A DNA stretch of 64,000 nt, taken from an uncultured Saprospirales bacterium. Lineage in GTDB: Bacteria > Bacteroidota > Bacteroidia > Chitinophagales > JADIYW01. A program made the translations under genes and the position numbers. Positions 45,876-54,259 of the stretch are shown in pieces; position 1 is the stretch's first letter; each line of letters begins with the position of its first letter. Location of the stretch: assembly GCA_938008535.1 (NCBI GenBank), contig CALLKF010000155.1, positions 1-64,000 on the forward strand. The letters are read 5' to 3'. The notes under the pieces were generated by a model. The model ran no database searches and was not told the origin of the DNA. It saw only the letters and a list, made by a program, of their open reading frames with translations.

Positions 45876-46962
45876 TCGTAGCAAAAAACTCATTTATACT
45901 ATCACAAATATACAATAATTGTTCTTCTGTAATTTCTGGATAGACTGGTATTGATAATGCAACTTGACATAAATATTCTGCATTCGGCAAATATAAATCT
46001 TGTTGCAAAAATGCTTTTTGATAATGTGCTGGCATTGGATAATTTACAATGGTATCTATTTTTTTCTTTGTTAAGAATGCTCGTAATTTATCTCTAAAAT
46101 TATTTTTTACTTTAATGGTGTATAGGTGATAAATATGAGGTTGAGTAACAGCAGGCAACTCAATTTCAGCAACATCTTTTAATTTATTAAAGTAAAAATC
46201 TGCGTTGTTTTTACGTTGTTGGTTATAGCTTTCTAGATGTGGTAATTTTACTCGAAGAACAGCTGCCTGAATGGCATCTAATCGAGAATTAATGCCAACA
46301 ATATCATGAATATATTTCTCGGTTTGTCCATGATTGGTAATTTTTCGTATTTGTTTTGCTAATTCATCATCATTACAAAATACGGCACCACCATCGCCAA
46401 ATGCGCCTAAATTTTTAGTTGGATAAAAAGAAGTGGTGATTATAGAATTTCTCGAAATATTTTTTTCGGCACCTAATGCTTGTGCATTGTCTTCAATTAA
46501 ATGAATATTGTTTTGTTGTGTAAACGCATAGATTTTGTCTATTTCGCACAGTTGTCCAAATAGATGCACTGCAATAATTGCTTTCACATCTGATGTAAAA
46601 ACAGCTTTTATATTTTCTACTGTAAGGTTGAATGTGTTGACATCAACATCGGCAAAAACCAATTCAAACCCTAGAAATTTTATCACTTCAACAGGTGCAA
46701 TGTAAGTAAAAGCTGGAACGATGATTTTGCTGCCTTTGGGTAAGTTCAACGCCATCAAAGCAATTTGCAACGCATCGGTTCCGTTTCCACAACTAATACA
46801 ATGCCTTATGTTGATATATTTTGCAACATTTTGCTCAAAATCATGTACTTTTTTTCCGCCAATAAATTGTGTATCTAATAAACAATCTTGAATAGCAGTA
46901 TCAATATCGCTTTTTAGTGAAAGATATTGAGTTCGTAAATCAATCATTGGAATTGGTAGCAT
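45868..46962 (-). CDS. wbpE: PLP-dependent UDP-3-keto sugar aminotransferase (WbpE/PorR-like)
   Basis: 364 residues, DegT/DnrJ/EryC1/StrS family. MLPIPMIDLRTQYLSLKSDI is the usual start. CGNGTDALQIALMAL and EDNAQALGAE are the PLP-pocket segments. The cofactor lysine is in SFYPTKNLGAFGDGGAVF. Later VGINSRLDAIQAAVLRVKL is conserved. In the Wbp pathway it transaminates the 3-keto sugar from WbpB. PorR of Porphyromonas gingivalis, needed for A-LPS and anchoring of T9SS cargo, belongs to this group. First gene of the unit, with overlapping translation into wbpD. Confidence 0.9.
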   Translation of the reverse strand: MLPIPMIDLRTQYLSLKSDIDTAIQDCLLDTQFIGGKKVHDFEQNVAKYINIRHCISCGNGTDALQIALMALNLPKGSKIIVPAFTYIAPVEVIKFLGFELVFADVDVNTFNLTVENIKAVFTSDVKAIIAVHLFGQLCEIDKIYAFTQQNNIHLIEDNAQALGAEKNISRNSIITTSFYPTKNLGAFGDGGAVFCNDDELAKQIRKITNHGQTEKYIHDIVGINSRLDAIQAAVLRVKLPHLESYNQQRKNNADFYFNKLKDVAEIELPAVTQPHIYHLYTIKVKNNFRDKLRAFLTKKKIDTIVNYPMPAHYQKAFLQQDLYLPNAEYLCQVALSIPVYPEITEEQLLYICDSINEFFATNE

Positions 46963-47031
46963 ATTGCAATAAAGGTAAGTATTTCCGATGTGTATTGAAA
47001 AGAATAAAAAAGATAAATGCCTTTTTTTTTA

Positions 47032-47039
47032 TAATTTTG
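47032..47039 (+). promoter_or_regulatory. -7 box (TAATTTTG)
   Basis: A TAnnTTTG match 15 bases before the ATG at 47055, in the divergent region between wbpE and the GT39-like gene. Confidence 0.45.
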
Positions 47040-47054
47040 CACTGCAACTAAATT

Positions 47055-48479
47055 ATGTCTTTTCGAAATAAGATTATTTCTTTCTTAGATAATAAAAAAG
47101 TCTTTTATTGTTTATGGTCGCTTTTACTACTTCAAGTAATAGTGTTGTTTTTTATTACGCACAATGGCTTGTCTCGTGACCATGACACATACATGTTTTA
47201 TGTGAAAGGTCTAGAACGTGGTAGATATTCTTATTGGTATTTTTTAAAAGAATATATTCCAGATACCTTTAGAAATCCAGGTTATCCATTTTTTTTGTAT
47301 GCACTTAGTTTTATTAATGATTCAGTACTTGTAGTTCAAGTAGCACAACTACTATTGTATATAATTGCGTTGTTTATCATGTTGCGCATTATAGATTTCT
47401 ATGACAAACAAATTCTTTTAAAATCGATTTTTACAATTTTATTAATGCTCAATTTTATTGTTTCATCTTACACAACCTATATTTATCCAGAAGCAATAAT
47501 GATTTTTTTGGTTACACTTATTCTTTATATAGAGTTGTATCATGATTACAAAAAGTGGAAGAATACATTTTTGCTCGTTCTGCTTTATGCTTTATGTTTT
47601 CAAATTCGACCTGTTATTCTATTTATACCTTTTTTGCGTTTTGCGTACTATTTATATAAATACCAAAAATCGTATTTGCTAAAAAACATAGTATTTATCT
47701 TTTTATTTATTACAAGTTTGTTGCCTTATGGGTTTTGGAATTTAAAACATCATCATACATTTAAAATTACACCTTTAGAAGGTGGTGGTGGTGTGATGCA
47801 TTTAGGATATTGGAGTCCAAAAATGATTAACTATGTGGAAGGTCGTTATTGGCAAAATATTATGTATGATGAACATTTTATTTCTTTTGATGATGATAAA
47901 AATATTCCAGAAAATATTCGACTTTTTAATCAAGAATGGGACAGCATCGATCGTGTTTGTGCAAAATATTTAACGGCAAAAGACACACTCATCATTACTG
48001 AGATGAAAAAATATCCAGATCTTTTTGAAACTTATAACTCTACTTATACAATTGAACGGGAAAAAATATTAAAACAATTAGCAGTTAAACATTATCTAAG
48101 TGATTTAAAGTATACTTTTAAATTGAAAGCATATTCCTTTTTTAGATTGTGGTTTAATGGCTTGGTAATGAATAAGCATTCTGCAGGAAATATAGATTAT
48201 GGTTTTATTCCTGTATTAATTACATTTAGTACTACCTTTTTCACTTTTATTTTGTTTCTGATTCATTTTATATATTGCTTGTTTAAGAAACGCAAAGTAA
48301 TTATGCAACTTATTTTACCTTTATTACTTTGCTTATATTTCGATGTCTTACATTTGCCTTTTGCTATTCAATCACGTTATACTATTCCTGTTCGTATGTT
48401 GTACATATTCTCATTATCTTTTATGTTGTATAAAATTTATTTTGAAGAACAAAAACATGACAGTGTCACAAACGACTGA
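47055..48479 (+). CDS. Integral membrane glycosyltransferase, GT39/ArnT-like
   Basis: 474 residues with about 10-12 membrane spans. The first periplasmic loop has SRDHDTYMFYVKGLERGRYSYWYF and FRNPGYPFFLYALSF, in the manner of dolichyl/undecaprenyl-phosphate sugar:protein or lipid transferases, where an Asp in this loop is catalytic. A soluble domain near residues 240-345 sits between spans. Such enzymes use polyprenyl-phosphate sugar outside the cytoplasm, so the DPM1-like gene at 26717 is a possible partner. The acceptor is unknown. Confidence 0.75.
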   Translation: MSFRNKIISFLDNKKVFYCLWSLLLLQVIVLFFITHNGLSRDHDTYMFYVKGLERGRYSYWYFLKEYIPDTFRNPGYPFFLYALSFINDSVLVVQVAQLLLYIIALFIMLRIIDFYDKQILLKSIFTILLMLNFIVSSYTTYIYPEAIMIFLVTLILYIELYHDYKKWKNTFLLVLLYALCFQIRPVILFIPFLRFAYYLYKYQKSYLLKNIVFIFLFITSLLPYGFWNLKHHHTFKITPLEGGGGVMHLGYWSPKMINYVEGRYWQNIMYDEHFISFDDDKNIPENIRLFNQEWDSIDRVCAKYLTAKDTLIITEMKKYPDLFETYNSTYTIEREKILKQLAVKHYLSDLKYTFKLKAYSFFRLWFNGLVMNKHSAGNIDYGFIPVLITFSTTFFTFILFLIHFIYCLFKKRKVIMQLILPLLLCLYFDVLHLPFAIQSRYTIPVRMLYIFSLSFMLYKIYFEEQKHDSVTND

Positions 48480-48575
48480 TGAATATGTTGCGATTGTTGA
48501 TAGGTATAAAATAAAAACAAAAAATGACTTTTAATTGATTCCATCTGCACCCTTAAAAAAAGTAAATTTATACAG

Positions 48576-49655
48576 ATGAAAAAAAAAGTATTATTTCTTT
48601 CACCATATCCATTTGGAAAAGCAGCCAGTCAAAGGTTGAAATATGAACAATATTTTGCGCATTTTGAAGCAAATGGTTTTGAGTTAGAAACAAGTTCTTT
48701 TGTAGATAATCATTTTTGGGAAATAATCTATAAACCAGGATTTCTGCTTTGTAAAATTACAGGCACAGCACGCGGTTATGTTCGTCGTTTTTTAGATTTA
48801 TTTCGATTACATCGCTATGATATTATTTACATTCATCTTTGGGCAACACCACTCGGTCCGCCTATTTTTGAATGGATGATTCGAAAACTTTCTAAAAAAA
48901 TTGTGTACGATATCGACGATATGATTTATAAATCGGAAGGTTCTGCAATGAATAATTTAGTGCATATGCTAAAAGGAAAAAATAAATCGATTGCACTAAT
49001 GAAATATGCAGACCATGTTATTACTTGTACACCAGACTTAAACGATTTTGCCAAACAATATTGCGCCAACTGCACTGATATTTCTTCTACTTTAGATACG
49101 GAACGACTTTTTCCTGTAAATAAATATATAAACGACAAACCTGTTGTTATTGGCTGGACTGGCACACATTCAACCGTTCCTTATTTACATTTATTAGATA
49201 CCGTTTTTCAGAAATTAGCAAAAGAACGTACGTTTAAACTGCGTGTTATTGGTAATTTTAAATTTCAATTAAATGATGTTGAATTTGAATATTTCGATTG
49301 GAATAAAGAAGACGAAGCAGCTCAATTACAAGGTATGGATATTGGTGTATATCCGTTGCCAACAGATGCGTGGGTAATGGGTAAAAGTGGACTCAAGGCA
49401 TTAACATATATGACTGTCGGATTGCCTGTAGTTGCCACAAATGTTGGTGCAGCTATCAATCGTGTAATTACTGAAAACGAAAATGGTTTTTTAGTAAAAA
49501 CAGAAGCCGAATGGTTAGAAAAACTAAAATATTTATTAGATAATCCAAAAGAAAGAGAAAGAATTGGCAAAAATGCACGCAAAACTGTTCTTCAAAATTT
49601 TTCCATAGAAGCAAACAAACCCGTATATTTGAGCATTCTAAAATCGTTAATTTAA
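48576..49655 (+). CDS. Glycosyltransferase family 4
   Basis: 359 residues. KKVLFLSPYPFGKAASQRLKYEQY begins the acceptor half, with IIYIHLWATPLGPPIFEWMI. The donor half has VIGWTGTHSTVPYLHLLDTVF, followed by VYPLPTDAWVMGKSGLKALTYMTVGLPVVATNVGA, which occupies the GT4 donor site although the first Glu is replaced. It is cotranscribed with the RmlD-like gene 42 bases downstream. Confidence 0.83.
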   Translation: MKKKVLFLSPYPFGKAASQRLKYEQYFAHFEANGFELETSSFVDNHFWEIIYKPGFLLCKITGTARGYVRRFLDLFRLHRYDIIYIHLWATPLGPPIFEWMIRKLSKKIVYDIDDMIYKSEGSAMNNLVHMLKGKNKSIALMKYADHVITCTPDLNDFAKQYCANCTDISSTLDTERLFPVNKYINDKPVVIGWTGTHSTVPYLHLLDTVFQKLAKERTFKLRVIGNFKFQLNDVEFEYFDWNKEDEAAQLQGMDIGVYPLPTDAWVMGKSGLKALTYMTVGLPVVATNVGAAINRVITENENGFLVKTEAEWLEKLKYLLDNPKERERIGKNARKTVLQNFSIEANKPVYLSILKSLI

Positions 49656-49697
49656 AGATTCTTTTGTTTAGCAATCGTTTCTTTCCAAAAAACAAGT

Positions 49698-50600
49698 ATG
49701 AAGAAAAAAATTTATATAGCAGGTTGCGGTGGCATGTTAGGTGAAGGTTTTTATAAAATCTTTAAAGATGAATTTGAGTTGAAATGTACCGATAAAGATG
49801 TAAACGAAGATTGGTTAACATTTTTAGATTTTAGAGATTTTGACGCCTATAAAAATGATGTGTTTGATTTTAAACCAGATTATTTATTTCATTTAGGTGC
49901 GCATACATCATTAGAATATTGCGATACCAATCAAGATGATGCATATCTCACAAATACAATTGCTGTAGAAAATGCTGTACACATTTCCAATGCCTTGAAT
50001 ATACCAATGTTATACATTTCAACAGCAGGAATCTTTGATGGCACGCAAGATGTGTTTGATGATTGGGACAAACCAAATCCACTTGGACATTATGCTCGTA
50101 GCAAATGGGCTGGCGAAGTGTATGTTCAACAAAATAAAACACAACATTTAATTTGTCGTGCTGGCTGGATGATGGGTGCCGGTCCGAAAAAAGACAAAAA
50201 ATTCATCCAAAAATTAATGCAACAATTAAAAGATGGGAAAAAAGAATTATTTATTGTAAATGATAAATTAGGAACGCCAACTCTTACGTATGATTTTGCA
50301 CGAAACGTAAAATTACTTTTGCAAACCGAAGTTTGGGGTTTGTATAATATGGTTTGTGGTGGCATCACAGGTAGATTTGAAGTAGCTGAAGAATTGGTAA
50401 AACTAGTAGGAAAAGCAGACGAAATTAAAATCACGGCTGTAGATTCTGATTACTGGAAAAAAGAATATTTCTCACAACGACCACCAAGTGAACGACTAAT
50501 CAATAAAAAATTGGACTTGCGTAATTTAAACATTATGCGCGATTGGAAAATTTGTTTGAAAGAATATGTAGATGAATATTATCAAGGATATTTAGATTAA
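49698..50600 (+). CDS. RmlD-like NAD(P)-dependent sugar-nucleotide reductase
   Basis: 300 residues. IAGCGGMLGEGFYKIF binds the cofactor. FHLGAHTSLEYCDTNQDDA, YISTAGIFDGTQDVFDDWDKPNPLGHYARSKWAGE (with the Tyr-Lys pair) and NDKLGTPTLTYDFARN follow the dTDP-4-dehydrorhamnose reductase family. The tail QRPPSERLINKKLDLRNLNIMRDWK is also typical. The family performs the last reduction to a dTDP-6-deoxyhexose; a related sugar is possible because rmlABC are not in view. Confidence 0.82.
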   Translation: MKKKIYIAGCGGMLGEGFYKIFKDEFELKCTDKDVNEDWLTFLDFRDFDAYKNDVFDFKPDYLFHLGAHTSLEYCDTNQDDAYLTNTIAVENAVHISNALNIPMLYISTAGIFDGTQDVFDDWDKPNPLGHYARSKWAGEVYVQQNKTQHLICRAGWMMGAGPKKDKKFIQKLMQQLKDGKKELFIVNDKLGTPTLTYDFARNVKLLLQTEVWGLYNMVCGGITGRFEVAEELVKLVGKADEIKITAVDSDYWKKEYFSQRPPSERLINKKLDLRNLNIMRDWKICLKEYVDEYYQGYLD

Positions 50601-50607
50601 TACTGAT

Positions 50608-51048
50608 TTGATTTCGTTTAATTTTAACTCCATTAAAAAACCAACATTTTTTAAATCGATTCCTTTGAAATCGTGGCTAAAAAAAATAGCTCAAAATGAA
50701 AAATTTGAAATTAGTGAATTGAACTATGTTTTTTTTACAGATGAAGAGTTGCTAAAAATCAACATAGAATATTTAAACCACGACACTTATACAGACATTA
50801 TCACTTTTGATAATTCAAGTGCAAATGGAAAAATAGAAAGCGATATTTTTATTTCGCTAGAACGTGTGGAAGCCAATGCAAAAAAATTCAATACTACTTT
50901 AGAAAATGAGCTACATCGTGTGATGGCGCATGGTTTATTGCATTTGTGTGGTTACAAAGACAAGAAAAAAAATGACATTGAAATCATGCGCAAAAAAGAA
51001 GAAGCATGTTTGATATTGTGGAATCATCTAATAGACATTCAATCATAA
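50608..51048 (+). CDS. ybeY: Endoribonuclease YbeY (rRNA maturation)
   Basis: 146 residues, starting at a TTG 7 bases after the previous gene; no in-frame ATG occurs before the active site. The signature is HRVMAHGLLHLCGYKDKK. The family pattern is H-x3-H-x5-H, and here the third ligand position is Asp, as I recall for other Bacteroidota members. LNHDTYTDIITFDNS is the second conserved part. YbeY takes part in 16S rRNA 3' processing and ribosome quality control. Its final codons lie in a copy of the dispersed repeat. Confidence 0.9.
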   Translation: MISFNFNSIKKPTFFKSIPLKSWLKKIAQNEKFEISELNYVFFTDEELLKINIEYLNHDTYTDIITFDNSSANGKIESDIFISLERVEANAKKFNTTLENELHRVMAHGLLHLCGYKDKKKNDIEIMRKKEEACLILWNHLIDIQS

Positions 51049-51072
51049 AAATCTGTGATAAACAGCGTTCTA
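51034..51072 (-). repeat. Dispersed repeat copy B
   Basis: Shares TTCAATCATAAAAATC (51038-51053) exactly with copy A at 6988-7003. It ends GTTCTATTT, whose CTA (51070-51072) is the TAG stop of the minus-strand microprotein gene. On the plus strand it contains the last codons and TAA of ybeY. Confidence 0.55.
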
Positions 51073-51198
51073 TTTTTCTGCTTCGTTTTTTAATAGTAAA
51101 TCTTCTTTTACCTTTTTATCTACTTTGTCTCTCTTCTTCTTGTCTAAAAAGTCAAGAACATAACCAAATAAAACGAACACAATAACTACGTAAACCAT
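51070..51198 (-). CDS. 42-residue membrane microprotein
   Basis: The frame from the ATG at 51198 reads MVYVVIVFVLFGYVLDFL, one membrane span. A highly charged tail follows (DKKKRDKVDKKVKEDLLLKNEAEK). No family recognised. The layout, a single span then an amphipathic Lys/Glu/Asp helix, mirrors the uvrB-linked microprotein at 9634-9783. The clear amphipathic design suggests a real gene, but nothing in the context shows a role. It is flanked by repeat copies B and C. Confidence 0.5.
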   Translation of the reverse strand: MVYVVIVFVLFGYVLDFLDKKKRDKVDKKVKEDLLLKNEAEK

Positions 51199-51240
51199 AC
51201 AATATTTTTATTTAATTAAGATGCTGTTTCGATATTTGCA

Positions 51241-51291
51241 TGAAATAATAAATCATTTCAATCATAATAATCGGTGTTAATCAGCGAACTA
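51241..51291 (-). repeat. Dispersed repeat copy C
   Basis: Bases 51244-51267 are identical to 6975-6998 of copy A. The repeat ends GAACTATTT, whose CTA (51289-51291) is the TAG stop of the next minus-strand gene, exactly as in copies A and B. Confidence 0.65.
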
Positions 51292-51498
51292 TTTTTCTCT
51301 GCTAAAAGATGTTTTTTCAATTTCGTCGCTACTTATATAATCATTGGTGTTTTCATCTTTCATAATCGTATCGCGCTGCCATTCTTCCACCATTAATTTT
51401 TCATCTTCTTTCAAAATAGAAATATTCAACAATTGTTTCATGAATGTTTCAAATGCTTCAACTTTATCATCTGGTATATTTACAGTAAATTTTTTCAT
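51289..51498 (-). CDS. Small antitoxin-like or uncharacterised protein
   Basis: 69 residues from the ATG at 51498; a longer start would run into the upstream epimerase gene. It begins MKKFTVNIPDDKVEAFETFMKQL, the short strand-helix layout seen in many antitoxin-like or DUF proteins of Bacteroidota. The rest is acidic and helical. No toxin gene is adjacent, so the toxin-antitoxin idea is weak. It overlaps nothing and follows the epimerase gene after about 30 bases. Confidence 0.55.
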   Translation of the reverse strand: MKKFTVNIPDDKVEAFETFMKQLLNISILKEDEKLMVEEWQRDTIMKDENTNDYISSDEIEKTSFSREK

Positions 51499-51529
51499 GG
51501 AAATCTTATTATAAAATAAATTTAAAAAA

Positions 51530-52516
51530 TTATCCAAATATCTGTTTGAAATATTCTATCGTTAATGGCAAACCTTGCTCAAATGAATATTGCGGTAGAT
51601 AACCTAATAATTGCTGTGCTTTTGAAATATCTGCTAACGAATCTCTGATGTCACCATCACGAGGTTCACGATGTATCGCTTTTATATCTTTTTGCAAATA
51701 CGCACAAATTGCATCATACATTTGATTGATAGTAAAACGTTGTCCAAATGCGATATTATATGCTTGGTTACATGCAGCAGCATTGTCTGTAGTCAACGCT
51801 AAAACATTTGCTTGCACTGCATTATGCACAAATGTAAAATCGCGTGATTGTTCACCATCGCCATTAATACAAGGAGCTTCGTTGTTCAGCAACGCTTTAA
51901 TAAACAAAGGCATCACGGCTGCATACACACCGTTCGGATCTTGTTTCGGTCCGAAAATATTAAAATAACGCAAGCCAATTAATTCCAAATTATAACATCT
52001 TGTAAACACATTCGCGTACACTTCGTTCGTAAATTTTGTTACTGCATACGGCGACAATGGATTACCTATGCGTTCTTCTTTTTTCGGCAAGTTTGGTTCA
52101 TCACCATAAACTGAAGAAGATGACGCATACACAAATCGTTTGATGCCTGCATCTTTCGCAGCCGTCAGCATGTTGACGAAACCACCAACATTTACATCGT
52201 TTGACGTAATTGGATCTTTGATAGAACGCGGCACCGAACCGATGGCTGCTTGATGACAAACAGCATCAATTTCTTTACATGCATTATTACAATCATCTAC
52301 ATTGCGTAAATCACCTTCAAAAAATGCAAAATTTGGATTCGTTTTAAACGCACTTAAATTCTCAATATTTCCTGTTGCTAAATTATCGAACACACGAACT
52401 TTCGCGCCGTGCTGTAATAAATATTCCGTGATGTTAGAGCCAATAAAACCAGCGCCACCTGTAACCAAGAAACGTTTGTTTTCAATCGAATTTTTATGAA
52501 ATGATTTTGTATACAT
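51530..52516 (-). CDS. wbpP: UDP-N-acetylglucosamine 4-epimerase (WbpP/TviC-like)
   Basis: 328 residues. The combination FLVTGGAGFIGSNITEYLL, HQAAIGSVPRSIKDPITSNDVNVGGFVNML, SSSSVYGDEPNLPKKEE and GNPLSPYAVTKFTNEVYA identifies the WbpP group, which interconverts UDP-GlcNAc and UDP-GalNAc or their uronic acids. LRYFNIFGPKQDPNGVYAAVMPLF is its hallmark. It is the right-hand end of the polysaccharide locus and supplies amino sugars to it. It is preceded by one of the best promoter matches in the window. Confidence 0.9.
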   Translation of the reverse strand: MYTKSFHKNSIENKRFLVTGGAGFIGSNITEYLLQHGAKVRVFDNLATGNIENLSAFKTNPNFAFFEGDLRNVDDCNNACKEIDAVCHQAAIGSVPRSIKDPITSNDVNVGGFVNMLTAAKDAGIKRFVYASSSSVYGDEPNLPKKEERIGNPLSPYAVTKFTNEVYANVFTRCYNLELIGLRYFNIFGPKQDPNGVYAAVMPLFIKALLNNEAPCINGDGEQSRDFTFVHNAVQANVLALTTDNAAACNQAYNIAFGQRFTINQMYDAICAYLQKDIKAIHREPRDGDIRDSLADISKAQQLLGYLPQYSFEQGLPLTIEYFKQIFG

Positions 52517-52556
52517 GCAGTGATTATTGATTGTTAGACAAATAAAATAAGACGTG

Positions 52557-52587
52557 CAAATTTACGGTTTCTAAATTGATTGTACAA
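52557..52587 (-). promoter_or_regulatory. Promoter: TTG (-33) plus TAAATTTG (-7)
   Basis: On the minus strand TTG (52587-52585) and TAAATTTG (52564-52557) are 20 bases apart, the Bacteroidota housekeeping layout. The -7 box is 40 bases before the wbpP ATG. Confidence 0.65.
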
Positions 52588-53151
52588 TTAAAATCCAAGC
52601 AACTCTACTATTTCAGCATATTCGTCAACAAAACTCAAACCTGCCTTTTCTTCTTTTTTACAAGTAATTTGAATGCCAAATGGATTTAAACTTTCTATAA
52701 TTTGCAAAATAGTTGATTTGGTAAAATCAGTTTCGAGAAATACTTTGTTGCTTGAAATAAAATTTCTTAATGCAGCATTTTCAATATTTAATTCATTTAT
52801 TTTTATTACAAAATAATCCGATGGCGAATGACCAATGTCTAATGACAAATCATCAACTACCAAAAATTTTTCAAAACTAAATTCATTTTTTTGTGGATGC
52901 GAAAACGGAATCTGAATTTCATTCAACTGCATTTCTTCAGCGATGAATTGTATTTCTTCTTTTGTCTGATGCAAGCCGAATTCACCAACAATTACTGGTT
53001 CATGCAGCCAATTGGCAATTTCTTTTGCTTTTGCAATACTGATATTATTTTCATTCAACACATCGAAACAAAAACCTAAATAGTTTGCTCCAATTGCACT
53101 AAAATAACGTGCATCGGTAAGATTGGTGATAGAAGATATTTTAAGCTGCAT
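52588..53151 (-). CDS. TrpF-like (phosphoribosylanthranilate isomerase fold) protein lacking the catalytic Cys
   Basis: 187 residues. LKISSITNLTDARYFSAIGANYLGFCFD aligns with the TrpF start K-x-C-G-I-T-N-x-x-D-A. The catalytic Cys-Gly is replaced by Ser-Ser. Further matches are EPVIVGEFGLHQTKEEI and NPFGIQITCKKEEKAGLSFVDEYAEIVELL near the phosphate site. The protein is somewhat short for TrpF (about 200). Loss of the general base suggests it no longer does the isomerase reaction, or does another. It stands between the polysaccharide locus and heme A synthase. Confidence 0.75.
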   Translation of the reverse strand: MQLKISSITNLTDARYFSAIGANYLGFCFDVLNENNISIAKAKEIANWLHEPVIVGEFGLHQTKEEIQFIAEEMQLNEIQIPFSHPQKNEFSFEKFLVVDDLSLDIGHSPSDYFVIKINELNIENAALRNFISSNKVFLETDFTKSTILQIIESLNPFGIQITCKKEEKAGLSFVDEYAEIVELLGF

Positions 53152-53220
53152 TATTTAATTTGAAAATGAGTTAATTTGAAAATGCAATTCTGTAATTATA
53201 CAATTTATTAATTCTATAAT

Positions 53221-54258
53221 TTACTTAGCTCGATACTTTATAAAATAATGCGCTTCGATAGAAAAAATTAATAATAAAAATGCGCCAATTTGGTGACAAA
53301 CGCCAAGCATAATTGGAATGTGTCCTTTGCTAAATAGTAATGTTAAAACACCTAATAAAACTTGCATGCAAACCATAATTAGCAAAAACCAACGCGTGCG
53401 ATGAAATTGAAATTGTGCAGCAACATTTTTAGTTTTTAAAAACAAGATGATAACGTAGAAAAATATAAAGTATGCTACATTTCTATGCAAAAATTGGAAC
53501 AATAATTTGGTCGAAAATTCATACAAGTCTGAATTGGAAAAATCAATTTCTGTTGGATAATAATGTCCGTTCATCAACGGAAAAGTAGTACAAATTAAAG
53601 CAGCTTTTGAACCTGCAACCAAAGCTCCTAATCCAATTTGAATAAAAACTAACACAATTAAAAACGAGAAAAATTTTCTGTTAGTTTGATCAAAAGGTTT
53701 TACTTCTTTTGGATATAAATACTCTAAACCAACACGCAAAACATATCCAACAATTAGTGTTGCAACCAAAATATGCGACATCAAATTTACTGGATTTACC
53801 AAAACTGTATTTTCTTTCAAACCACTTTTCACCATAATCCAGCCAACGGTTCCAGCAACTGCACCAAGCGCAACAGCAACCAAAATTTTTACAATATCAT
53901 CTTTGTTTACTATCTTTTTATAAATAAAATAAATCAACGGAATCAACGCAGCAAAACCAATTAATCGAGCCCACAAACGATGAAACCATTCCCAAAAAAA
54001 TATCCACTTAAACTGCGTTAAAGTCATCATTGTATTGACCAATTTAAATTGTCCAAATTGCTGATATTTTATAAAAGCTAAGTTCCAATCTTGCCCATTC
54101 ATAGGTGGCAAAAAACCTAAAATGGCTTTCCATTCAGTAATCGATAAACCGCTGCCAGTTAAGCGTGTAACACCACCTAAAATAATTTGTCCAAGCAGCA
54201 TGCCAACGCCAATCATGTACCAAATACCAAGAATTTTTTTTCGTTTAAGTTCGTCCAT
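53221..54258 (-). CDS. ctaA: Heme A synthase (COX15/CtaA)
   Basis: 345 residues with eight predicted membrane spans. GGVTRLTGSGLSITEWKAILGFLPP is the family's first conserved loop, and WEWFHRLWARLIGFAALIP contains the His ligand region. HRNVAYFIFFYVI and GVCHQIGAFLLL hold the later histidines. It oxidises the C8 methyl of heme O to make heme A for cytochrome c oxidase, so the organism should respire with an aa3-type oxidase. It is 1 base from the upstream SDR gene. Confidence 0.95.
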   Translation of the reverse strand: MDELKRKKILGIWYMIGVGMLLGQIILGGVTRLTGSGLSITEWKAILGFLPPMNGQDWNLAFIKYQQFGQFKLVNTMMTLTQFKWIFFWEWFHRLWARLIGFAALIPLIYFIYKKIVNKDDIVKILVAVALGAVAGTVGWIMVKSGLKENTVLVNPVNLMSHILVATLIVGYVLRVGLEYLYPKEVKPFDQTNRKFFSFLIVLVFIQIGLGALVAGSKAALICTTFPLMNGHYYPTEIDFSNSDLYEFSTKLLFQFLHRNVAYFIFFYVIILFLKTKNVAAQFQFHRTRWFLLIMVCMQVLLGVLTLLFSKGHIPIMLGVCHQIGAFLLLIFSIEAHYFIKYRAK

Positions 54259-54259
54259 T

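Noticed and set aside
51289..51498. Type II toxin-antitoxin pair
   Set aside because: The small protein has an antitoxin-like start, but neither neighbour is a toxin: one is a sugar epimerase and the other a membrane microprotein.
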